Source: Symbiobacterium terraclitae
GTDB taxonomy: Bacteria; Bacillota; Sulfobacillia; Symbiobacteriales; Symbiobacteriaceae
Reading direction: 5' to 3'
NCBI RefSeq assembly: GCF_017874315.1
Contig: NZ_JAGGLG010000005.1
Coordinates: 1 to 64,000, forward strand
DNA: 64,000 nucleotides
Below are positions 16,324 through 25,500 of the stretch, piece after piece. Positions within the stretch are counted from its first letter, which is position 1, and each line of letters begins with the position of its first letter. The notes beneath the pieces are model-generated. The model did not search any database. It worked only from the letters and a program-made list of their open reading frames with translations, and was not told the DNA's origin. The position numbers and the translations under genes were made by a program.

Positions 16324-18349
16324 GCGCTGGCGCACCGGTGCGGACTCCTTCTCCTCGCTGTGGCTCCGGACGCAGATCCTGCTCATGGTGCTCTTCTTCG
16401 GCCTGTTCATCGCCTTCGACATCAGCATCATCTTCACCAGGCTGGATCGGAACATCGAGTCACTGCTGGAGCGGACCCAGACGATCTCCTGGCAGGCGAT
16501 GGACCGGTTCTTCGTAGCCGGCGAAAGCGCGCTCGCGTCCCTGGCCGCGGCGGGGGCGGCAGATGACCTGAGCGCGCTTGCCCGCGCCCTGGATCACCAG
16601 GAGGAGATGGACATCTGGTTTGTGACCGACGAGGCGGGGCAGATCCGCCGGTCGAACCTGGCCGGGGGATCTGTCCCGCCGCAGCTTGTGGCCGTCGCAA
16701 TGTCCAGCCTTTCCTCGGGGGCGCGCCTGGGTGTGTTCGAACTGGTCCCGCTGGATGAGCTGGCGGCGCACAGCCGGGCCCTGGCCGCCCGGGCAGTCGT
16801 GACAGCGGACGAACCGGCCACGGGGTACGGCGCACTGTTCCAGGTGGTGGCGGTGCCCTACGGCGATGCGGAGGGCACCGGGCGCGGCGTCCTGGCCGCC
16901 GCCCACCTGCTCAACAACGACTGCAGCGTCGCCCGGCAGGTCCGCAGCGCCATCCCGGACTCCTTCTCCACCATCAGCACCGGTGGGCTCCGCATCGCCG
17001 GCAACCTCGAGATCGGGGAGGCGCCGACCTATCGCGGCATCGGCCGGCGGCAGCCAGCCGAACTGACCGCCACCATCCAGCGGGGCGAGCGCTACAGCGG
17101 GCGGGTGGCCCTGACCGACGATCTGGTGCACCTGGTCGTCTCCGACCCCATCCGCAACGGGCAGGGCGAAGTCATCGGCGCCCTGACCACCGGCCACCCG
17201 TCCCAGGGCCTGGCCACGCTGAAGCGTGACTCGTCCGTGTACATCTTGCTCTCGGCGCTCCTCTCGCTGACGGCCGCGGTCATCGTCAGCGCATTCGTCT
17301 CCCAGCGGCTCTCCATGCCCATCGTCCGGCTCGGCAACGTGGCCCACCGCCTTTCGGAGGCGGAGGAGGTCCAGATGGCGCACGTCCAGATGCTGAACGG
17401 GCTGCCGGAGCCCAGGACAGCTGAGATCGGCTATCTTCAGACCTACTTCACGCAGGCCACCATCGCCCTCTACCAGAAGAACCGGGAGATCATGGGCTAT
17501 CTGAAGCGCAGCGAGGAGGACCGCACGCGCCTGCAGCAGCTGACCCAGCGCCTGCAGCACCTCAACGAGACGCTGGAGGCGAAGGTGGAGGAGAAGACCC
17601 TGGAGCTGCGGGTGGCCATGCTGGACCTGATGGAGTCCAACAAGCTGAAGGACCGGTTCCTGGCCAATACCAGCCACGAGCTGCGCACTCCGCTCAACTC
17701 GATCCTCGGGTTCTCCGACACCCTGCTGAGCGGCATTTACGGGGAGCTGACCGAACAGCAGCAGGCCCGGGTCCGCATCATCCGGGAGAGCGCAGGCTAC
17801 CTCCTGCAGCTGATCAACGACCTGCTGGACATGGCTGTGCTGGCGCAGGGCAAGCTGCAGTTGGACCTGCAGGAAACCGACCTGCACCTGGTCATTGACT
17901 CCGTGGCGGTCATCGCCCGGCAGCAGTGCGAACAGAAGGCCATCCTGCTGGCGCTGAAGCTCGATGAGCACCCCCGCCCCATCACCGCCGACCCGACCCG
18001 ACTCAAGCAAGTACTGTACAACGTGTTGTCTAATGCTGTACGGTATACCCCTGCAGGCGGGGTAATCACCATCGAGACTTGCTTCACCCCCCGGGAGGTC
18101 CGGCTGTCGGTGGCGGACACGGGGATCGGCATCCCCGAGCCCGACCTCTACCACGTGTTCGACGAGTTCTACCAAGCCGAGAACCGCTCGCTGACGGGTC
18201 AGCGCGGCGTCGGGCTGGGGCTGCCGCTGTCGAAGAAGCTGGTGGAGGCGCACGGCGGCCACATCGAGCTCCGGAGTCGCCTTGGGGAAGGTACCACGGT
18301 GACGATCCACCTGCCCCTGCAGACAGCAGATTCGGAACCGAAGGAGTAG
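16316..18349 (+). CDS. Membrane sensor histidine kinase with large extracellular domain
   Basis: 677 residues. A membrane helix at about 17-38 and another at about 306-328 enclose an extracellular region of about 265 residues with the size and layout of a Cache-type sensor, typical for small carboxylates. A coiled coil follows (LQQLTQRLQHLNETLEAKVE), then the kinase core: NTSHELRTPLNSILGFS (His about 454), NVLSNAVRYTPAGG, DTGIGIP and GVGLGLPLSKKL. It overlaps the regulator upstream and is followed after 13 bp by a stand-alone receiver. A role in sensing the aromatic acid handled by the neighbouring operon is inference from position. Confidence 0.93.
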   Translation: MSRRWRTGADSFSSLWLRTQILLMVLFFGLFIAFDISIIFTRLDRNIESLLERTQTISWQAMDRFFVAGESALASLAAAGAADDLSALARALDHQEEMDIWFVTDEAGQIRRSNLAGGSVPPQLVAVAMSSLSSGARLGVFELVPLDELAAHSRALAARAVVTADEPATGYGALFQVVAVPYGDAEGTGRGVLAAAHLLNNDCSVARQVRSAIPDSFSTISTGGLRIAGNLEIGEAPTYRGIGRRQPAELTATIQRGERYSGRVALTDDLVHLVVSDPIRNGQGEVIGALTTGHPSQGLATLKRDSSVYILLSALLSLTAAVIVSAFVSQRLSMPIVRLGNVAHRLSEAEEVQMAHVQMLNGLPEPRTAEIGYLQTYFTQATIALYQKNREIMGYLKRSEEDRTRLQQLTQRLQHLNETLEAKVEEKTLELRVAMLDLMESNKLKDRFLANTSHELRTPLNSILGFSDTLLSGIYGELTEQQQARVRIIRESAGYLLQLINDLLDMAVLAQGKLQLDLQETDLHLVIDSVAVIARQQCEQKAILLALKLDEHPRPITADPTRLKQVLYNVLSNAVRYTPAGGVITIETCFTPREVRLSVADTGIGIPEPDLYHVFDEFYQAENRSLTGQRGVGLGLPLSKKLVEAHGGHIELRSRLGEGTTVTIHLPLQTADSEPKE

Positions 18350-18362
18350 AGGAGATTCAACG

Positions 18363-18755
18363 ATGGAGGACAAGACGCCGACCGTTCTGATTGTGGAAGA
18401 CGACAAGAACAGCGCCATGCTGATCATGGACCTGCTGACGGCGCACGGCTATCGGATCCTGACGGCGGAGAGCGGCCGGGCCGCCACGCAGCGCATCGAG
18501 GAGCACCCGGTTGACCTGGTCATCCTCGACCTCCGCCTGCCCGAACAGACCGGCTTCGTGGTCGCAGAGGCCATCCGCCGCAACCCGCGCACGGCCCGGG
18601 TGCCCATCGTGGTGGTCAGCGCGTACACCGACCAGCAGAACCGGCTGCGGGCCTACCGCTCGGGTGTGAACGTGGTGCTCAGTAAGCCGGTGGACACGAC
18701 CGAACTGGTGCTGATCGTGCAGAACTTCCTGGGGACCCGTGCCGGCGACGACTGA
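18363..18755 (+). CDS. Single-domain response regulator
   Basis: 130 residues, receiver only. Acidic pocket in LIVEDDKN, phospho-acceptor in LVILDLRLPEQ, Thr/Ser position in VVVSAYTD and Lys in VLSKPVD. There is no DNA-binding domain, so it must pass the signal through a partner, perhaps the LuxR-type regulator two genes upstream or a phosphorelay. It begins 13 bp after the kinase gene and is the last gene of this sensory operon. Confidence 0.9.
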   Translation: MEDKTPTVLIVEDDKNSAMLIMDLLTAHGYRILTAESGRAATQRIEEHPVDLVILDLRLPEQTGFVVAEAIRRNPRTARVPIVVVSAYTDQQNRLRAYRSGVNVVLSKPVDTTELVLIVQNFLGTRAGDD

Positions 18756-18772
18756 CGCCCCTTCCTTCTCCT

Positions 18773-18783
18773 GGCCTAGTCCC
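18773..18783. promoter_or_regulatory. Possible extra copy of the GACTAG operator
   Basis: GGCCTAGTCCC is, in reverse complement, GGGACTAGGCC, matching ten of the first eleven bases of the 15576 unit (GGGACTAGGTC). It sits about 110 bp ahead of the second riboflavin module. A single short match can be chance. Confidence 0.25.
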
Positions 18784-18894
18784 ATCGGCTGACCGGGCGC
18801 CCCGGGCACGGCCTTTCCGTCCAACGGCCAGTAGGTTTCGGGCGGCCGTCATGGTAGCCTGAGCCCAGGCGATCAGAAAGGAGGCCGGGCCCTC

Positions 18895-19455
18895 ATGTCG
18901 ACAACCACCGATTCGCTCAAGGGCGTGCGGCAGATCACCACCTCGGGCGTCCTGTCCGCCCTGGCGGTGGTGCTGGCCGTCACCGTGCGCTTCCCACTGC
19001 TGCCTGCGGCCCCGTTCCTGCTCTACGAACCCAGCGATCTCCCGCTCCTCCTGGGATCCTTCCGGCTCTCGCCCTGGTGGGTGGCCGGCATGTCCGGCGT
19101 GGTGGCTTTGGCGATGGCGCTGGTGGGCAGTGGCGGCGCGATCGGCGCGGTCAGCCGCTTCGTGGGCAGCGCGGCGCTGGCGCTCACAGCGGCGGTGGTC
19201 TACCGGCGCCTGGCGGGCCGGGCCCGGAGCAAGCTGATCAGCGTGCTCACAGGCGTGCTGGTCTACACACTGGCTGAGGTCGCCCTCACGGTCATCCTCG
19301 GGCCGTTGTTCTTCGGCGACATGCGCATGGCCCTGGCGATGATCCTGCCGGTCGTGGTGCCGTTCAACCTTCTGAAGGGCGGAATCAACGGCGCAGCGGC
19401 GCTCCTGATCGACACGGGCGTCAGCGCCCTCGCCCGGGAAAAGGGTGCGCAGTGA
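18895..19455 (+). CDS. ribU: RibU-type ECF transporter substrate-binding component, copy 2
   Basis: 186 residues, exactly the length of the copy at 7261 and very similar to it throughout (for example SGVLSALAVVLA, VRFPLLPAAP, YEPSDLPLLLGSF, VVPFNLLKGGINGAAALL). RibU-type motifs are the same, so riboflavin is the expected ligand, with a remote ECF energising module. The ATG follows AAAGGAGG. The next gene begins 1 bp after its stop. It lies directly downstream of the sensory operon of the decarboxylase locus, suggesting that riboflavin import is tied to that pathway. Confidence 0.82.
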   Translation: MSTTTDSLKGVRQITTSGVLSALAVVLAVTVRFPLLPAAPFLLYEPSDLPLLLGSFRLSPWWVAGMSGVVALAMALVGSGGAIGAVSRFVGSAALALTAAVVYRRLAGRARSKLISVLTGVLVYTLAEVALTVILGPLFFGDMRMALAMILPVVVPFNLLKGGINGAAALLIDTGVSALAREKGAQ

Positions 19456-19456
19456 T

Positions 19457-20341
19457 ATGGGCAGACCAGTGCGCCTTCTCGGCCGTGTCGCCACCGGACT
19501 GGGCGCCGCCGGGCCGGCGACCTCGCTGGACTGGTTCCGCACAGCGATGCGGCGGCTGTGGGGCTTCACACCGCGGGCGGGCACGCTGAACGTCATCGTG
19601 GAGGGAGACTGGCGTCCCGCCGACCGGCTGCTGCTGACCGCCGGCACCGTGCTGGTGCCGCCCACGCCGGACCTCTGCTGCTCGCTGCTGCTGCCGGCCC
19701 GCATCGAGACGGCTGGCCGGACCGAGCCGGCGGTCCTCTTCCGGCCCCTGGTGCAGGGTTACAACCCGGCCCAGCTGGAGCTGCTGGCGCCGGTGCGCTT
19801 GCGGGATGCGCTGGACCTGCGGGACGGCGACCTGGTGACCGTCACCGCCGAGGCCAACCCGCCTGCGCAGAAGTGGCTCGGCGCGGCCCCTTCGGATGGG
19901 GCGCAGCCGCCCGCACCTGCCATGGCCGGACTGCAGACCGGGCAGGCGGACATCACCGTCGACCTCTCGACGGGGCCGCTCCACTGCAAAGCGTTCTGGG
20001 CGATCACCGAACAGGGGATCTCGGTCTCGCTCTTCGGCGGCATCCCCCACGTCGGCGCCACCGCCCTGGCGATCCCCCGCCCGAGCCTGAAGGATCCGAC
20101 GCAGGCCAGCGCCACCTCCTCGGTGCTGACCGTCACCGGCCACAAGGACGACGTGCTGGCCCGCCTCCTGGCTGAGTCGCTGGCCGTCGGCCTGAACCGG
20201 GTGGTGTCGGTCACCGCCGGGGTTCATGCCGGCCCCGAGGGGGTGTACGACCTGTCGGTCGAGGATCTGAAGCGCATCATGAGCATCGTGGGACGGATGG
20301 ACGAGGTCATCAGGATGGCCGTGGGCCTGGAATCCGTATAG
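19457..20341 (+). CDS. DUF120 riboflavin kinase-like domain fused to LpdD-like prenyl-flavin chaperone domain
   Basis: 294 residues in two parts. Residues about 5-125 match the DUF120 protein at 7826 (GRVATGLGAAGPATSLDWF, LWGFTPRAGTLNVIVEGDW, APVRLRDALDLRDGDLV), an archaeal-type CTP-dependent riboflavin kinase fold. After a Pro/Ala linker, residues about 155-290 contain SLFGGIPHVGATALAIP, SSVLTVTGHKDDVLARLLAE and VVSVTAGVHA, the pattern of LpdD-like proteins described as prenylated-flavin chaperones and often encoded near UbiD decarboxylases. The inferred role is to make FMN and deliver or protect its prenylated form. A UbiX-like prenyltransferase would still be needed. The fusion, next to RibU and a UbiD operon, is a coherent arrangement; activity is unproven. 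Confidence 0.72.
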   Translation: MGRPVRLLGRVATGLGAAGPATSLDWFRTAMRRLWGFTPRAGTLNVIVEGDWRPADRLLLTAGTVLVPPTPDLCCSLLLPARIETAGRTEPAVLFRPLVQGYNPAQLELLAPVRLRDALDLRDGDLVTVTAEANPPAQKWLGAAPSDGAQPPAPAMAGLQTGQADITVDLSTGPLHCKAFWAITEQGISVSLFGGIPHVGATALAIPRPSLKDPTQASATSSVLTVTGHKDDVLARLLAESLAVGLNRVVSVTAGVHAGPEGVYDLSVEDLKRIMSIVGRMDEVIRMAVGLESV

Positions 20342-20344
20342 AAG

Positions 20345-20384
20345 AAGCCCCGGCGGGGAAGCGCACAGCTCCCGCGCCGGGGTT
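20345..20384 (+). terminator. Terminator of the second riboflavin module
   Basis: AGCCCCGGCG pairs with CGCCGGGGTT around an imperfect inner stem (GGGAAGCG / AGCTCCC). It starts within 5 bp of the stop codon. Confidence 0.7.
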
Positions 20385-20406
20385 GCTGCTGGCCTGGGAG
20401 TCGCAG

Positions 20407-20512
20407 TCAGGGTTTGACCAGCGCCATGAGGACCAGCAGCCGATCGACTGCCACGTGCACGACCGTGCCGAACCCCAGGTTTCTCCGCCATGCACAGGGC
20501 CATCAAGTCAGT
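20407..20512 (-). pseudogene. C-terminal remnant of an unknown gene
   Basis: A short leftward frame closes with a hydrophobic run ending FGTVVHVAVDRLLVLMALVKP at the stop codon 20407-20409. It is open for only about 34 codons before a stop and has no start signal. It could be the tail of a membrane protein cut off when the neighbouring TcmP/Gp37-Gp68 segment arrived. This is a weak call. Confidence 0.3.
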
Positions 20513-20589
20513 GCCTTGCGAAATTGCGACAGATGAAGTTGCGTTCGCGTACACGCACCGGGGCGAGTGGGGTGGCCCCAGAGCTGACT

Positions 20590-21447
20590 CTAGTGAAAGT
20601 CAAATGTCAACTGCGCGCTGATGCCCTTTCTGGCTTCAGCCCAAAAACGAAGGCCCAACGGGTGTTTACTATAGAAGACTAAAAAGTATAGCAACGCGTT
20701 TTTCCCATTATACACCGGGTGGGGATCTCCAGACTGGTACCCAAGTCGTGCCATAGCGGCATGGAACTTCTCGCACACGTACTTCACAATCCTGTTCGGA
20801 CGACCCAACGACATCCATTCATCGCGCCAGTGTGGGTCATCAATCAGTCGCGCGATACGCGTGTCACTGGGGTCCAAGAAGTATCGCTTGAAGTTTGTCC
20901 GAACATCCCGACCCAACATCAGCAGGACCAGAAAGTCCATCTTGTATCGTGAACCCAGTGCCCTGATGACCTCAAAGTCCAACGCCGCAGAAAAGGGATC
21001 CACAAAACAGAACGACAACAGGCCACGATTCTTGTCGTAACGCGGCATCGCTGTCTTGATGTCCGATACTGCTTCAACGACATCCTTGTTGATCAAGGTC
21101 ACATCATGTTGGCCCGGAACTGCCGCGATGCGAGCCGACAACGCCTCTATGCAGCGGGGGTCCTTGTCAACAAAGATGTACTTGGTAAAGGGACTGTCAA
21201 TGCGAACTGCTGATAGCGCTGAGGTCTCGACGATCTCGCCGGACTCCTCCACCACTGCGCGCCCCGCACCGGAGTAGAGCCCAAGGTAGGCTAGCTGAGG
21301 CCAATGATGTTTCATTGATCTTGTGAAAAGACTGACATAGTAGTTATGAAGACGTATTTTTTCTAACGAATGCTGCTTGATCCGCGGTGTGTAGAGATGG
21401 TCGTCTGCAAGGCACCTCTGGGGTTCGTATGCCTTCACCAGTCTCAC
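20590..21447 (-). CDS. tcmP: Three-Cys-motif partner protein (TcmP family)
   Basis: 285 residues. LGLYSGAGRAVVEESGEIVE followed by FTKYIFVDKDPRCIEALSARI has the layout of a SAM-binding Rossmann fold (glycine loop, then acidic residue on strand 2), as usual for TcmP. FCFVDPFSAALDFEVI holds the D-P-F motif typical of the family. TcmP proteins are encoded beside Gp37/Gp68-type three-Cys proteins, exactly as here: GTG 21447 overlaps the upstream stop by 4 bp (GTGA). Function is unknown. Base composition is visibly lower in GC than flanking genes, suggesting transfer. Confidence 0.82.
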   Translation of the reverse strand: MRLVKAYEPQRCLADDHLYTPRIKQHSLEKIRLHNYYVSLFTRSMKHHWPQLAYLGLYSGAGRAVVEESGEIVETSALSAVRIDSPFTKYIFVDKDPRCIEALSARIAAVPGQHDVTLINKDVVEAVSDIKTAMPRYDKNRGLLSFCFVDPFSAALDFEVIRALGSRYKMDFLVLLMLGRDVRTNFKRYFLDPSDTRIARLIDDPHWRDEWMSLGRPNRIVKYVCEKFHAAMARLGYQSGDPHPVYNGKNALLYFLVFYSKHPLGLRFWAEARKGISAQLTFDFH

Positions 21448-22217
21448 CTCGTTCGATAGTTTGCGTTCGGGAACTCGTCCCAGGTCAAACCTTCAAGAAC
21501 CCGACCTCCCGCCTTGGGTGTCCGACCACCCCATTGCTTGAAGAAAAACGGTACGCCACGTTCAATGCATCGATCTCGAAGAGCTGTCACCCACTCCGGT
21601 CGAACGGGTCTGTGTCCCAGGCCACTTTCGCCACCCACGATCACCCAGTGGATACCCTCAAGGTCGACCTCGACCGGTCCGATTAGCGGTTCACACGAGA
21701 TGAACCTCAAGGCAGCAGGCACTCGCCTTAAGAGGTCAACTCGATACACCGCTTGCTGGTTCTCAACTGAAGTTCCGACCCAAATGTGAGGCGGAATCGC
21801 CCCCCCATCGAAGAGATCCTTGTTTCTCTCCCAGAACCGAAGTGCTTGAGAGGGTCTTTTCGTCAGTACCTGGTACGTGTGCCAAGAAGCTTCAAGCATC
21901 ACTTCAAACACCTGGCGGGTGTAAGCCTCCGGGACATGTGCATGGAATATGTCACTCATGCTGTTGACGAATATCATGCGGGGTTTTCGCCACTGCAGGG
22001 GTTGCGCCAGCCGTTCGGGCCACAACCGTACGGCGAAGGGATCTTCCCTGTTCTGTGGAGAGTCAACGACTGGTGGGCGAGAAAGGTAAGTGTCCTTAAG
22101 TAGCCTGTGAGCCAGAGTTGCTGCATAGCAGTTGTCGCAACCCGAAGAAATGCGTGTACACCCGGTGACGGGGTTCCAGGTTGCGTGCGTCCACTCGATG
22201 CCGGTCCGTTGTCCCAT
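21444..22217 (-). CDS. Phage Gp37/Gp68 family (DUF5131) three-Cys protein
   Basis: 257 residues from ATG 22217 (preceded by GGAGGG). TGIEWTHATWNPVTGC starts the family signature and continues TRISSGCDNCYA, giving the C-x6-C-x2-C three-Cys motif. Downstream are MIFVNSMSDIFH, VLTKRPSQALRF, IWVGTSVENQ, FISCEPLIGPV and WVIVGGESG. The fold and cysteines suggest a radical-SAM-like iron-sulfur protein, but this is not proven. It forms a two-gene unit with tcmP, in phage and plasmid genomes as well as chromosomes. Lower GC than the surroundings suggests acquisition. Confidence 0.88.
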   Translation of the reverse strand: MGQRTGIEWTHATWNPVTGCTRISSGCDNCYAATLAHRLLKDTYLSRPPVVDSPQNREDPFAVRLWPERLAQPLQWRKPRMIFVNSMSDIFHAHVPEAYTRQVFEVMLEASWHTYQVLTKRPSQALRFWERNKDLFDGGAIPPHIWVGTSVENQQAVYRVDLLRRVPAALRFISCEPLIGPVEVDLEGIHWVIVGGESGLGHRPVRPEWVTALRDRCIERGVPFFFKQWGGRTPKAGGRVLEGLTWDEFPNANYRTR

Positions 22218-22530
22218 AACAGTTGCCCTCCTGCAGATGATCCAACGGGCGGATCTGGAACCAGGATGTCTGCACCCAATCCACAGAAACTGAGTCCTGA
22301 AGTCACTCGTGGAAAAGCCAGTCACTCGGTGCAGGTCCGACTCGCAGATCCCGCAATCATGGACAGTTGGCAGGGTCCCACACGCTTTCGGCAGGGCCAA
22401 GCAGGTCACAGGCACCAAGCAACCTGTGTCTCCGAGGCCTTGAGGCAGTTAGGTAGTGCAGGCTCTGTCGGACGTGAGAAGAGCGCTGACCCAGACCACC
22501 TGCCTGCGCCCTACGGCTGCGCCCTCCCCC
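22218..22530. other. Intergenic region, nothing recognised
   Basis: 312 bp between the start of the acquired pair and the end of dnaE. Open frames here lack start signals and protein-like composition. It may hold the promoter of the leftward pair, but I cannot point to a convincing one. Confidence 0.3.
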
Positions 22531-25500
22531 TCACTTCACCACCACAGACTGCTCCCCCAGCACCCGAACAAGCGCATTCACCAGCGACGGCGTGACCGTC
22601 ACCCTGAGGTGCTCGTGCACCTCGATCCAGCGGCCCTCGGGCTCCATCTTGATCCGCACCCGGGTCGGCCCCGGGTGGGCCCGCAGTACCAGCTCCACCT
22701 TGCGCATCATCGGCGAACCCTCGTCTCGCGCGGGTACCCGCAGGTAGACGAACTGCGGCTGCGAAGTCGCCGGCGCCTCGCGCACGGCGCCCGCGGCGTG
22801 CGAAACCTCAGCTTCCCGTACCCTGTCTGCTCGCTGCGTCGGCATCTCCCTTGCGGCCTTCGCCACCGGAGGCGCCGCCCCCCGCATGACCTCGCCCGCG
22901 GTTCCACGCACCGCGGCCGGATTCGGTTTCCTCACAGCCTCATCCGGATACCGCGCAGCAGGCTGCCGCGCAGCCGGCGCCTCCCCCACAGCCTCCCCCG
23001 GCTCCGGCGGCTTCGGCCGCCGGGGCCTGTCGTCTTCCCGCAGCGGCACGACATCGTCGGCCAGCAACTTCACGTCCTCCTCCTGCACCTGCAGCCGGCC
23101 GCGGACGAGCAGCGGCTGCTCGTCCCTGAGTAGCCGGGCGCAGGCCTGCAGCACCCGCGGGAAGACCACCACCTCCACCTGGCCCGTCTGGTCCTCCAGC
23201 GTGAGGAAGGCCATGTTGGCGCCGGCGCGGGTGGTCACCTGCTTCAGCCCGGCCAGGATGCCGCCCACCGCCACCTTCGCGCCGTCCCGCTGCTCGGGCA
23301 GCGCCGCCACCGGCAGGCAGCCGTGCACGGCCAGCGCCGCCTGGTACTGGCGCAGCGGGTGGCCCGAGACGTAGAAGCCCAGGACCTCCTTCTCCATCGC
23401 CAGCAGCCGCTGCGGCGGGAACTCGGGGATGTCGGGCAGCGCCTCCTCCTCGCCGCCGCCGCTGGCCGCCGAGACGCCCAGGTCGAAGAGCGAGATCTGC
23501 CCCGCCTGCCGGTGCCGCTGCAGCTTCTGCGCGTCCTCCAGAATCCGGTCGAGGGCCTCCAGCATCTGCGACCGGCGGGCGGGCTGGCCGCCCGGCGGCG
23601 CCACCCGGTCGAAGGCGCCGGCCATGATCAGCGACTCCAGCGCCCGCCGGTTCAGCGGACGCAGGTCCACCCGCTCGCAGAAGTCCCGGAGGCTGGTGAA
23701 GGGCCCCCCTTCCTCCCGGGCGGCCACGATCGCGTCCACCGCGTTCCAGCCGATGTTCTTCACCGCCCCGAGGCCGAAGCGGATCGTCCCGCCGTCCGGC
23801 ACGAACCGGGCGTAGGAGGTGTTGACGTCCGGCGGCAGCACCGGGATCCCCAGCCGGCGGCACTCTTCCATGTAGAGCGCCAGCTTCGCCTCCCAGCCCA
23901 GCACCGAGTTCATCAGCGCGGCCATGAAGGCCACCGGGTGGTGCCGCTTCAGGTAGGCGGTCTGGTAGGCCACCTTGGCGTACGGGGTGGCGTGGCACTT
24001 GTTGAAGCCGTAGTTAGCGAAGCGGATCATCTGGTCGTAGAGGGCGGTGGCCACCTCGCGGCTGTAGCCCCGCTCCTCCAGGGCCGCCATGAAGCGGCGG
24101 CCGTACTTCTCCATGTCCTCCCGCTTCTTCTTAGCGATGGCCCGGCGCAGCAGGTCCGCCTCGCCCAGCGAGAGCCCGGCCAGCCGGTGGGCGATCTGGA
24201 TGATCTGCTCCTGGTAGACCATCACCCCGTAGGTCTCGCCCAGGATCGGCTCCAGGTCGGGGTGCAGGTACGTCACGGCCGCCGGGTTCTGCTTGCCGGC
24301 GATGTAGTCGGGGATGTGCTCCATCGGCCCCGGCCGGCAGAGGGAGATCGTGGCGATGATGTCCTCGAACCGGGTGGGCTTCATCTGCCGGAGCACGTCG
24401 GCCACCCAGCCCGCCTCGATCTGGAAGAGCCCCATCGTCTCGCCCCGGGCGATCATGGCGTAGGTCTCCGGGTCGTCCAGGGGCACCTTCTCGATGTCGA
24501 AGTCCGGCTGCTCCCGGCGCACGAACTTCACGGCGTGGTCGATCACCGTCAGGGTCCGGAGACCCAGGAAGTCCATCTTCAGGAGGCCGATCTCCTTCAG
24601 CTGGTCCATGTCGAACTGGGTGACGATCGAGTCGTCGCCCATCTTGTAGAGCGGCACGTGCTCGACCAGGGGGTCGGCGGTGATCACCACCCCGGCGGCG
24701 TGGACGGATGGGTTGCGGGGCATGCCCTCCACCGCCCGGGCGGTGTCGATGAGCGCCCGGATCTCCTCCCGCTCCTGGTAGAGGGCCCGCAGGTCCTCCA
24801 CCTTCTCCAGCGCGGCGTCCAGGCTCTGGCCCCAGGGCAGGAGCTTGGCCACCCGGTCCACCTCGCCGTAGGACATGCCGAGGGCGCGGCCGACGTCCCG
24901 GACCGCGGCCCGGGCAGCCATCGTGTTGAAGGTGATCACCTGGGCGACGCACTCCGCCCCGTACTTGTTGTGGACGTACTCGATCACCTCGCCCCGCCGC
25001 TCGTAGCAGAAGTCGATGTCGAAGTCGGGCATGTCCACCCGCTCCGGGTTCAGGAAGCGCTCGAACAGCAGGCCGTAGCGCAGCGGGTCCACATCCGTGA
25101 TGCCCAGCACGTAGGCCACCAGCGAGGACGCGCCGGAGCCCCGCCCCGGCCCCACGGGGATCCCCCGGGAGCGGGCGTACTCCACGAAGTCCCAGACGAT
25201 GAGGAAGTAGCCGGGAAAGCCCATGCTGGTGATGACGTTCAGTTCGTGCTCCAGCCGCTCCATCGCCCCGGGGGGCGGGCTGCCGCCGTAGCGGGGCCCG
25301 ATGCGGTCGTAGCAGAGCTTGCGCAGGTAACCGGCCGCGTCGTAACCCGCGGGCAGGGCGTAGTGGGGCAGGTGGATCTGCCCGAAGGGGATCTCCACGT
25401 TGCAGCGCTCGGCGATGGCCAGCGTGTTCTCCAGCGCCCCGGGCACGTGGCCGAACCGCCAGTACATCTCCTCGGCCGACTTCACGTAGAGCTCGTTGGA

